9,791 nucleotides of DNA, taken from contig JAHDBO010000057.1 of assembly GCA_020630355.1 (NCBI GenBank), positions 1-9,791 of the forward strand, written 5' to 3'. This document shows, one piece after another, positions 1 to 5,910 of this stretch (its first letter is position 1; each line of letters starts with the position of its first letter). Made by a program: the position numbers and the translations under genes. The notes under the pieces were generated by a model. The model saw nothing but the letters and a program-made list of their open reading frames with translations, made no database searches and was not told the DNA's origin. This DNA comes from Saprospiraceae bacterium. Lineage in GTDB: Bacteria; Bacteroidota; Bacteroidia; Chitinophagales; Saprospiraceae.

Positions 1-1342
1 ATTCGAGCGACCAACCTCCATCGCTTTTAGCGGTATCCTTGTACCATTCCGTTGTAAAACTGACCACATCAATGACGTCGCCAGCAGTATTGCTAAGCAG
101 TAGGTCATCGCCATTGTTGGTGATAGCAGGGAAAGAAGCAATCGCTGCGACGTCACCAAAAACAGAAAAATCCGTTTCATCATCCAAATCACATATTATA
201 ATGTATTCATTGGGAAAAAGTAGTCGATTGGGTAATGTTTGTGGTGTACTCCCTGTCGAAAAACTCAGTTCCCTAAGATTGATGATTTTTTCGCTTCTAT
301 TGTATAGTTCAATGAACTCAGCAGAAGGCATTCCTAGTTTTGGAGAAGGATCCGCAAAGATTTCATTAATGATAATATCATTAGCAGATACTGGTTCGGA
401 CTCAAAATAAGTGAAATTTTGAGTCGCCATCGCAATAGGATTTCCCCCCAAATCTTGAACATTAGAAACTTCCAGCGTGTACGTAACACCACTAGTCATC
501 GAAGTTCCTAACGATAAGTGTACTAGTGTTGGGTCAGCATCATCGAGCATTGCGGCATTAACCGAAACGCCATCTGTCAAAGAATAATTGGATGCATTTT
601 CAGCAGTCGCAGAGGAAACAGGTTCATCAAATCTTACATCAATATTTTCTCCATCAATAGCCTCCACACTTAGTAAGGTAGGTGGAGTGGTATCGTCCAG
701 TAAAGGATCTATTCTAAAATCATCAAAAAAGAACTCATCACCCCTCGTTGATGTATATCGACACCATACTCCAGTGAAATTCCCAGTGCTATGTGTATCA
801 TCATTGGCAGTTCCTTCTAGTGTATAGTTAGTCCCACCAGTATAATCCGCATACATTTCCCAATCTCCTGCCGAGCTTCTAGTCACTTTCACTCTTGCTA
901 TCGCAGGTGCTGCACCAACTGCAGCAGCAGTACCCGTTATTAAAAGCGAAGAACTCGTTCCAGTTTGGCGGTATAACTTCAAAGCATCATTAGAACCTGA
1001 TTCACCTATTCTGATGTAGTATCCATTTAAAGTTCCTCCTAAATCACTAGCAGAGGACGTTAAGTATATTTTGGTGTAATTAGAAGTTGAAGGAGCAAAA
1101 TCTAGTCGAACATAAAACTCCCAATTAGAACTATCTTTTGTTGGAGCATAAGCAGAAAGATAAGAAGAAGCACTTTCTCCTAAATCGTTAAGTCTTAGCT
1201 CACCCGATACTACCGTAAACTTCGACACGTCACCAATCCATTCGGGATTGTTCGTCAAGTCGCCATCAGAAAAATCATCTACAAATTGTGCATTTGCCGA
1301 AAGGCATAGTATGACAAAAAGAAAGGATAATATTTTTTTCAT
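1..1342 (-). CDS. Secreted lamin-tail-domain protein, 5' part only (runs off the left edge)
   Basis: An open frame of 447 codons without a stop runs from an ATG at 1340-1342 to the window edge, so the C-terminal part is missing. Residues 1-18 form a signal peptide: MKK, a hydrophobic core, then SANA before Gln19, a good signal peptidase I site. Residues 19 to about 213 look like a beta-rich, concanavalin/LamG-like domain (FVDDFSDGD start, many aromatic and Ser/Thr strands). About 215-308 resembles a bacterial Ig-like (SbsA/Big_5 type) domain, starting DDTTPPTLLSVEAIDG and ending near VQDLGGNPIA. From about 316 the sequence fits a lamin tail domain (INEIFADPSP, then EFIELYN). In Bacteroidota such mosaics are usually large exported proteins, often ending in a type IX secretion or gliding-motility C-terminal domain; that end is not visible here. 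No enzymatic domain is seen, so an adhesive or surface role is only an inference. The Cys in the signal peptide lacks a proper lipobox, so a lipoprotein is unlikely. Confidence 0.85.
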   Translation of the reverse strand, partial: MKKILSFLFVILCLSANAQFVDDFSDGDLTNNPEWIGDVSKFTVVSGELRLNDLGESASSYLSAYAPTKDSSNWEFYVRLDFAPSTSNYTKIYLTSSASDLGGTLNGYYIRIGESGSNDALKLYRQTGTSSSLLITGTAAAVGAAPAIARVKVTRSSAGDWEMYADYTGGTNYTLEGTANDDTHSTGNFTGVWCRYTSTRGDEFFFDDFRIDPLLDDTTPPTLLSVEAIDGENIDVRFDEPVSSATAENASNYSLTDGVSVNAAMLDDADPTLVHLSLGTSMTSGVTYTLEVSNVQDLGGNPIAMATQNFTYFESEPVSANDIIINEIFADPSPKLGMPSAEFIELYNRSEKIINLRELSFSTGSTPQTLPNRLLFPNEYIIICDLDDETDFSVFGDVAAIASFPAITNNGDDLLLSNTAGDVIDVVSFTTEWYKDTAKSDGGWSLE

Positions 1343-1527
1343 TGGAAAAGTGTTTGCTTTAGCTAGAAATTAGGAAGAATAAAAATCTATGAACCTTAAT
1401 GCCTCCCTTCACATATTACATATACTTATAGTGCGAATTTCGTAAAATCATTTCAAATCGTAGCGACAATTGATTTACTTTTATTGGAATAGTACCTCTA
1501 AAATCGAAATTATTCTTTAAAACAGTA

Positions 1528-1558
1528 TTGCTATTCATAAGCACAAGGATTACTTTTG
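1528..1558 (+). promoter_or_regulatory. Probable asd promoter (Bacteroidota TTG-N20-TAnnTTTG)
   Basis: TTG at 1528-1530 is followed after exactly 20 bases by TACTTTTG at 1551-1558, a full match to the Bacteroidota -33/-7 pattern. Transcription would start near 1565 and leave a leader of about 80 nt before the asd ATG. A second, weaker candidate lies downstream: TTG at 1584-1586 and TAAAATTTG at 1607-1615, one base longer than consensus. The rest of the 1343-1644 gap is AT-rich and shows no RNA gene or riboswitch fold that I can recognise. Confidence 0.55.
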
Positions 1559-1644
1559 TAATTCTTTGACAAAGCCTACCAAATTGACCTATTTTTCTGA
1601 TAGGCATAAAATTTGTTTCATAAATATATTTAAAAGTTAAATCC

Positions 1645-2673
1645 ATGAAAGTAGCATTAGTAGGTGCGACAGGTTTGGTCGGAAACGTAATGTGCGAAGT
1701 GCTGGAAGAGCAACAGTTTCCTATTTCTGAGTTTTTACCCGTAGCTTCCGCCCGTTCAGTTGGCAAAATTGTAAAATTCAAGGGTAAGGAATACAAGATT
1801 ATTGGATTGGAAGACGCTGTGGCTGCCCAACCGGATTTAGCTATTTTCTCTGCTGGCGGAAGTGTCTCAAAAGAATGGGCGCCTAAATTTGCTGAAGTAG
1901 GTACTACCGTAGTAGATAACTCTAGTGCATGGAGAATGGACCCCAATAAAAAATTGGTTGTACCAGAAGTCAATGCGGAGGTATTGGGGGCAGCCGATAA
2001 AATCATCGCAAATCCGAACTGCTCAACGATACAAATGGTCGCTGCTATCGCTCCATTGCACCAAAAATATAAAATCAAACGTCTAGTTATTTCTACCTAT
2101 CAGTCTATTACTGGTACGGGTATCAAGGCAGTTCATCAATTTGATGGGGAACGATTAGGAAAAGATGAAAGCGAATTTGAAAAGGTATATCCACATCCTA
2201 TTTTCAACAACTGTCTGCCTCATTGTGATGTCTTTTATGACAATGGCTATACGAAGGAAGAATTGAAATTGGTCAATGAAACCTGTAAAATACTAGGGGA
2301 CGACAGTATCAAAATCACAGCGACTGCGGTGCGTGTACCTGTACAAGGTGGGCACTCAGAGTCGGTAAATATCGAGTTTGAAAATGATTTTGACATTGAA
2401 GAATTGAGGGAGGTACTGCGACAAGCGCCTGGGGTGATCGTGCAAGACAACCCAAGCAATAATGAATATCCAATGCCTCTATTTGCGAAGCACAGAGATG
2501 AGGTTTTTGTAGGAAGAATTCGCAGGGACAATTCCGCTCCGAATGCCCTGAATCTATGGATTGTAGCGGATAATTTGAGAAAAGGTGCTGCGACCAATGC
2601 TGTACAGATTGCTCAATATTTACTAGATAAAGGACTTTTAAAGACCGATATGGCCACAGAAACTGTGGTTTAA
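1645..2673 (+). CDS. asd: Aspartate-semialdehyde dehydrogenase
   Basis: The enzyme reduces aspartyl-4-phosphate to aspartate semialdehyde with NADPH in the cytosol. This is the branch point toward lysine/diaminopimelate, threonine, methionine and isoleucine. The 342-residue length is normal for the bacterial family. Residues 6-13 (VGATGLVG) are the NADP-binding Rossmann loop. DNSSAWRMD at 91-99 lies in the substrate/phosphate region. NPNCST at 123-128 carries the catalytic Cys126. TYQ at 151-153 supplies the conserved Gln153. RVPVQGGHSE at 230-239 carries substrate-binding Arg230 and the general acid/base His237. All key residues are present, so it should be active. The ATG at 1645 is the only start that keeps the Rossmann loop near the N-terminus; there is no Shine-Dalgarno sequence, which is usual in Bacteroidota. 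It stands alone between its own promoter and a terminator, not in an amino-acid operon. Confidence 0.97.
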   Translation: MKVALVGATGLVGNVMCEVLEEQQFPISEFLPVASARSVGKIVKFKGKEYKIIGLEDAVAAQPDLAIFSAGGSVSKEWAPKFAEVGTTVVDNSSAWRMDPNKKLVVPEVNAEVLGAADKIIANPNCSTIQMVAAIAPLHQKYKIKRLVISTYQSITGTGIKAVHQFDGERLGKDESEFEKVYPHPIFNNCLPHCDVFYDNGYTKEELKLVNETCKILGDDSIKITATAVRVPVQGGHSESVNIEFENDFDIEELREVLRQAPGVIVQDNPSNNEYPMPLFAKHRDEVFVGRIRRDNSAPNALNLWIVADNLRKGAATNAVQIAQYLLDKGLLKTDMATETVV

Positions 2674-2699
2674 GGCTTCATTTTCACCAATGAATACAG

Positions 2700-2737
2700 A
2701 TGCCGATGGACAATTTTATGCTGTTCATCGGCATTTT
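2700..2737 (+). terminator. Rho-independent terminator of asd
   Basis: A 13-bp stem (ATGCCGATGGACA at 2700-2712 paired with TGTTCATCGGCAT at 2722-2734, including one G-T pair) closes a 9-nt loop and is followed by a short T run. It lies 26 nt past the asd stop. The T run has only four bases, so termination may be incomplete. Confidence 0.75.
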
Positions 2738-2805
2738 AACGCTTAAAGCACGCTTAGACTCTACTTTCAAGCATGATTTTGGAAATTTATCCTAAAAAAT
2801 ATTAT

Positions 2806-2813
2806 TACCTTAG
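2806..2813 (+). promoter_or_regulatory. Possible -7 element for the coiled-coil gene
   Basis: TACCTTAG differs from TAnnTTTG at one position and lies about 84 nt upstream of the ATG at 2897. The nearest TTG (2779-2781) is 24 nt away, longer than usual, so the call is weak. The terminator after asd means this gene should have its own promoter somewhere in 2738-2896. Confidence 0.3.
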
Positions 2814-2896
2814 AAGTTCGAACAAACAAATCGACGTATACGCTTTCGTACATAATGATTTATTAATTACTAGCACGGTGTTTTAAACCGAAAAAG

Positions 2897-4297
2897 ATGA
2901 AAAAGAAACTTGTACTTTGGGGCAATGATGCTGAAGATAAAAAAGTATTGATTGCCCTTCAACTGAACCCCGAGGACAACAAAGTAGACATTTGGACTTT
3001 CCCTGACGACATCGTTACTGACGAATTTTCGGATAAGATGATGAAAGAATGGAGAAACGATAAAGATGTCGATTTCCCAGAAGGTCATACCCAAACGGAG
3101 CGAGAATTGACCATGTCTGAAAGCCTACTGCCAGATGACTTAAAAGTGGAACGAACTGATGTCGTTACTAGAGCACAGACGGAGTGGCATTTCATTGTCC
3201 TTTCTTCCAAATTGAATACAGCCTACCAAGGAGAGTTAGAAGATTTGAGAGATAGAATCAATAAGTTAGAACGTTATGATGCTGGCATGTGGGAAAACCT
3301 TAAAGCTTTCTGGGGAAAGGTGGATGATCAAATTCGAGAGAAAAACCTTTTTTGGGACCATGCCAACGCCTTGAAAGACAAGACCAATGAACTATTTGGT
3401 CGAATGAAAGAAATGCGTTCCAAACTAGACGATGAGTTCAAGGAAAAGGCTCAAGCTAATTATGATAAAATGATGTCTAGCTTGGACGACATTGAAAAAA
3501 GAGTAGAAAACAACTCCAAATTAAGTGCTGTTTTTGAAGAGTTGAAGGGCTTACAACGCAGTTTTAGAGATACAAAGCTGACCAAGGATTTACGCTCCAA
3601 ACTCTGGGACAGATTGGACGGTGCTTTCAAAATGGTCAAAGAAAAGCGTTTTGGCGCAAGTGCTGTCAATGACAATTCTCCGATGGACAGGCTGGCACGA
3701 CGCTACGATGGCCTAATCAAGGCAATCGAGAAGATGGAGCGTTCTATCGAGCGAGACAAAGGTGATTTGGCTTACGAAAACCGTAAAATACAAAGAACAG
3801 AAGGACAGTTGGAAATGCAAATCCGCCAAGCTAAGCTCAAAATGATTGAGGACAGGATTCAATCAAAAGTAGCCAAGCTTGAGGATATGAACAAAACGAA
3901 AGCTGAGCTGGACAATAAAATGGAAGCTCAAAAAGAGCGAGACGCCAAGCGAGCGGAAAAACAAAAAATTGCAGAAGCCAAAAAAGCGGCAGAAGCAAAG
4001 ATTGCAGAAGAAATTAAGGCAAAAGCCGAAGCGGTGCAAGAAGAAGCTGGCGAAAAACTAGAACGAGCAGCGGAAGCCATCAAGTCCTCCAAAGAAGAGC
4101 CTTCTCTAATCGAGAAAGTACAAGAAAACATCGAGCATGCCGTAGAAGATGTCATAGACACCGCCAAAGCTATTGGCGAAGTCGTAAGCGATAAAGTGGA
4201 AGATGCAGTAGAGGCCATCAAAGAAAAACTAGAAGAGGAAGAGGAAACTGCTCCCGAAGCAGCCGAAGATACATCTCCACCTGTGAAAGAAGACTAA
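2897..4297 (+). CDS. Long charged coiled-coil protein with a DUF349-like segment, function unknown
   Basis: I do not recognise a characterised homologue. The 466-residue product has no signal peptide or membrane segment and is probably cytoplasmic. Residues 1-105 form a compact mixed domain (MKKKLVLWGNDAEDKKVLIA at the start, with alternating hydrophobic strands). From about 112 onward it is almost entirely helical and highly charged. Residues 212-252 (from VFEELKGLQ through KLWDRLDGAF to KEKRF) resemble a DUF349 repeat in the spacing of Leu/Trp/Phe. A more diverged copy may lie at about 165-205. Residues 270-400 are a Lys/Glu/Ala-rich coiled coil resembling TolA-type linkers. Residues 403-445 form an amphipathic helix with repeated Ala/Val faces, and the tail is acidic (EEEEE, then PPVKED). 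It is monocistronic between the asd terminator and a shared terminator with fabG. A structural or scaffolding role is inference only. The antisense frames beneath it are shadows. Confidence 0.9.
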   Translation: MKKKLVLWGNDAEDKKVLIALQLNPEDNKVDIWTFPDDIVTDEFSDKMMKEWRNDKDVDFPEGHTQTERELTMSESLLPDDLKVERTDVVTRAQTEWHFIVLSSKLNTAYQGELEDLRDRINKLERYDAGMWENLKAFWGKVDDQIREKNLFWDHANALKDKTNELFGRMKEMRSKLDDEFKEKAQANYDKMMSSLDDIEKRVENNSKLSAVFEELKGLQRSFRDTKLTKDLRSKLWDRLDGAFKMVKEKRFGASAVNDNSPMDRLARRYDGLIKAIEKMERSIERDKGDLAYENRKIQRTEGQLEMQIRQAKLKMIEDRIQSKVAKLEDMNKTKAELDNKMEAQKERDAKRAEKQKIAEAKKAAEAKIAEEIKAKAEAVQEEAGEKLERAAEAIKSSKEEPSLIEKVQENIEHAVEDVIDTAKAIGEVVSDKVEDAVEAIKEKLEEEEETAPEAAEDTSPPVKED

Positions 4298-4316
4298 ATT
4301 TTTCAAATAAAAAACA

Positions 4317-4355
4317 AAAACCGCTAGCGTCTAATCATTGACTGCTAGCGGTTTT
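4317..4355. terminator. Bidirectional terminator between the coiled-coil gene and fabG
   Basis: AAAACCGCTAGC at 4317-4328 pairs perfectly with GCTAGCGGTTTT at 4344-4355, with a GTC/GAC extension toward the loop across one bulge. T runs follow the stem on both strands; on the minus strand a long T-rich tract corresponds to 4311-4320. It lies 20 nt past the plus-strand stop and 22 nt past the fabG stop, so one hairpin can serve both convergent genes. Confidence 0.88.
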
Positions 4356-4377
4356 CTTTATTTACCTAGGCTGGAAT

Positions 4378-5124
4378 TTAAGTATTCAAAGCACCACAAA
4401 CGCTTAGTACTTGTCCTGATACATAAGTGGACAAATCAGAGCCCAAAAACAAGCAAGCATCCGCTACTTCATCTGCTTTTCCCAATCGTTTCAAGGGAAT
4501 ACCAGACAAGAAAGCTTCTTTTGTCTTTTCGTCCAATTCCTCGGTCATATCTGTTTCGATAAAGCCTGGTGCAATCGCATTGCAGCGGATCCCCCTAGAG
4601 CCTACTTCCTTAGCAATCGACTTTGTAAAACCAATAATCCCTGCTTTTGAGGCCGCATAATTGGCTTGTCCCGCATTTCCAAAAACCCCCACTACCGAAC
4701 TCATGTTGATAATTGAGCCGCTCCGCTGCTTCAACATAGGGCGAAGGACTTGTTTGGTCAAATTAAAAACAGATTTCAGGTTGACATTGATGACAGCATC
4801 CCACTGTTCTTCCGACATTCGCAACATTAAGGTATCTTTAGTGATGCCCGCATTGTTGATTACAATATCGATTCTACCGAACTTGTCCAAGACTGCTTTC
4901 GCCAATTCACCAGCTTGCTCAAAAGAGCTAGCATCAGATTGGATGGCTATTGCTTCTACGCCCATCGACTGCAATTCGGCTTCGATAGCCTTGGCTTTTT
5001 CAGCAGAGGAACGGTAACTGAACGCTACATGAGCGCCATGTGCTGCATATTTTTTGGCAATGGCCTCTCCAATACCACGAGATCCACCAGTGATTAGTGC
5101 TACTTTACCTTCTAAGAGTTTCAT
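4378..5124 (-). CDS. fabG: 3-oxoacyl-[acyl-carrier-protein] reductase
   Basis: This is a short-chain dehydrogenase that reduces 3-oxoacyl-ACP with NADPH, the first reduction of each type II fatty-acid elongation cycle, in the cytosol. The 248-residue length is standard for FabG. TGGSRGIG at 12-19 is the cofactor-binding loop, D64 sits in the adenine-contact region and NNAG at 90-93 is the conserved structural motif. The catalytic tetrad is complete: Asn115, Ser143, Tyr156 and Lys160 (Y-A-A-S-K). APGFIETDM at 185-193 matches the FabG C-terminal signature. The last residues (GQVLSVCGALNT) carry a Cys where many relatives have Asn or Asp. The gene is alone, without acpP, fabD or fabF next to it, so another SDR substrate cannot be fully excluded, but the FabG motifs argue strongly for ACP substrates. 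Confidence 0.92.
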   Translation of the reverse strand: MKLLEGKVALITGGSRGIGEAIAKKYAAHGAHVAFSYRSSAEKAKAIEAELQSMGVEAIAIQSDASSFEQAGELAKAVLDKFGRIDIVINNAGITKDTLMLRMSEEQWDAVINVNLKSVFNLTKQVLRPMLKQRSGSIINMSSVVGVFGNAGQANYAASKAGIIGFTKSIAKEVGSRGIRCNAIAPGFIETDMTEELDEKTKEAFLSGIPLKRLGKADEVADACLFLGSDLSTYVSGQVLSVCGALNT

Positions 5125-5148
5125 TTTCTTTGGATTTTAATTCTGTTG

Positions 5149-5181
5149 CAAAGAAAAAGATTTTTGACCATAAGTTTTCAA
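5149..5181 (-). promoter_or_regulatory. Candidate fabG promoter
   Basis: Read on the minus strand, TTG (complement of 5179-5181) is followed after 22 bases by TTTCTTTG (complement of 5149-5156), one mismatch from TAnnTTTG. The -7 element lies 24 bases upstream of the fabG ATG, giving a short leader. Spacing is at the long end of the usual range. Confidence 0.4.
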
Positions 5182-5230
5182 TTTGCGTATAAAATGAAGT
5201 TTTCCGATATTAATTTTTAGTTTAGAAACC

Positions 5231-5339
5231 GTCAAAAAATAACTTAACGATTTTTGGCGCAATAGCGAAGGAAAAATGACTGATAATGAGTTTTTTCAAG
5301 CTATTCGCCAAAATCCTAATCGGGAAGTTATTTTTTGAC
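5231..5339. repeat. 109-bp imperfect inverted repeat between divergent genes
   Basis: The left arm (5231-5266) begins GTCAAAAAATAACTT and the right arm (5300-5339) ends with its exact 15-base complement. Further in, the arms again match through GATT, TTTTGGCG and AATAGC, with small insertions, around a 33-nt centre. No target-site duplication is visible at the ends, and the bases just outside do not pair. It fills much of the gap between fabG and the tail-anchored gene and ends 22 nt before the TTG start of the latter. It could be a small non-autonomous mobile element remnant, an RNA hairpin in a leader, or a symmetric protein-binding/promoter region. The sequence alone does not decide. Confidence 0.8.
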
Positions 5340-5361
5340 CAGTACTTAAAATATAAATCAC

Positions 5362-5910
5362 TTGAGCAATCAATCACTAATACCTTTTTCAGGAAGTTTT
5401 GAATTAGAATTACCCGTTCTGGAAGACATGGATGCCTACATCGACTATGTCTTACCACAGATTCGTCCATTGAGCGAAGATTTAGAAGAGTATTATTTTC
5501 TAAATAAGAGATGGCTAGAAATCAGGGATGATGAAGATTTCCATGAATCCATCTTGCATATTTTTCATGAAGATGGGGAATATTTACGCTCTTTAAATGG
5601 GGATGTGACCTCGGGCACCTGGCGAATTGTAGAAGACAATGCACTGATTATAGAGCATACGGTATTCAATGAGCTATTCGACCTAGCCTTCAACAATAAT
5701 AACTTTTTTGTTTTGCGGAAGCATGGGGCTAAAAACGAGTTTGAGAAAAAGTATTTTGTGATGGGTCGAGAAAACTATGTCAAAAACGTGGAATGGCGGG
5801 ATATTATTGAACTCATGTATAATGAATATCGTCAGAATTTTAGGTTTCGATTCTTTTTGATTTTCATCATCGTTATCGTCGTCGTCCTTGTTTTGTTATC
5901 CCTCTACTAA
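5362..5910 (+). CDS. Small tail-anchored protein with a lipocalin-like core, function unknown
   Basis: I do not recognise a named family. The 182-residue product has no signal peptide. Residues about 50-120 look beta-rich, with a pattern common in Bacteroidota lipocalin-like domains: HEDGEYLRSL at 69-78, SGTWRIVEDNALIIEH at 84-99, then FFVLRK. Residues 163-182 are a strongly hydrophobic helix preceded by RFRF and ending two residues after the last Leu run, so it reads as a C-terminal membrane anchor with the body in the cytoplasm. The start chosen is TTG at 5362: an in-frame TAA lies at 5347-5349, and the first in-frame ATG (residue 23) would remove a plausible N-terminal strand. Without a better start this remains uncertain. 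The gene diverges from fabG across the inverted repeat and overlaps the end of the histidine kinase gene by 15 bp. Confidence 0.8.
   Translation: MSNQSLIPFSGSFELELPVLEDMDAYIDYVLPQIRPLSEDLEEYYFLNKRWLEIRDDEDFHESILHIFHEDGEYLRSLNGDVTSGTWRIVEDNALIIEHTVFNELFDLAFNNNNFFVLRKHGAKNEFEKKYFVMGRENYVKNVEWRDIIELMYNEYRQNFRFRFFLIFIIVIVVVLVLLSLY

Noticed and set aside
39..827. Two plus-strand frames (39-410 and 588-827)
   Set aside because: They lie antisense to the continuous lamin-tail-domain reading frame and give Ser-rich, motif-free products.
1566..1595. Classical TTGACA-N18-TATTTT promoter upstream of asd
   Set aside because: Bacteroidota primary sigma does not use the -35/-10 pattern of other bacteria, and a better phylum-type promoter lies just upstream.
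1565..1644. Lysine or other riboswitch in the asd leader
   Set aside because: The leader is only about 80 nt, and the one pairing seen (GCCTA with TAGGC over a 22-nt loop) is weak; it lacks the size of a lysine riboswitch.
1416..2078. 220-codon open frame on the minus strand overlapping asd
   Set aside because: Most of it is antisense to the well-supported asd gene and its translation shows no family motifs; it is a shadow frame.
5222..5470. 82-codon minus-strand frame crossing the inverted repeat
   Set aside because: It begins antisense within the tail-anchored gene and runs through the repeat; no motifs and no promoter.
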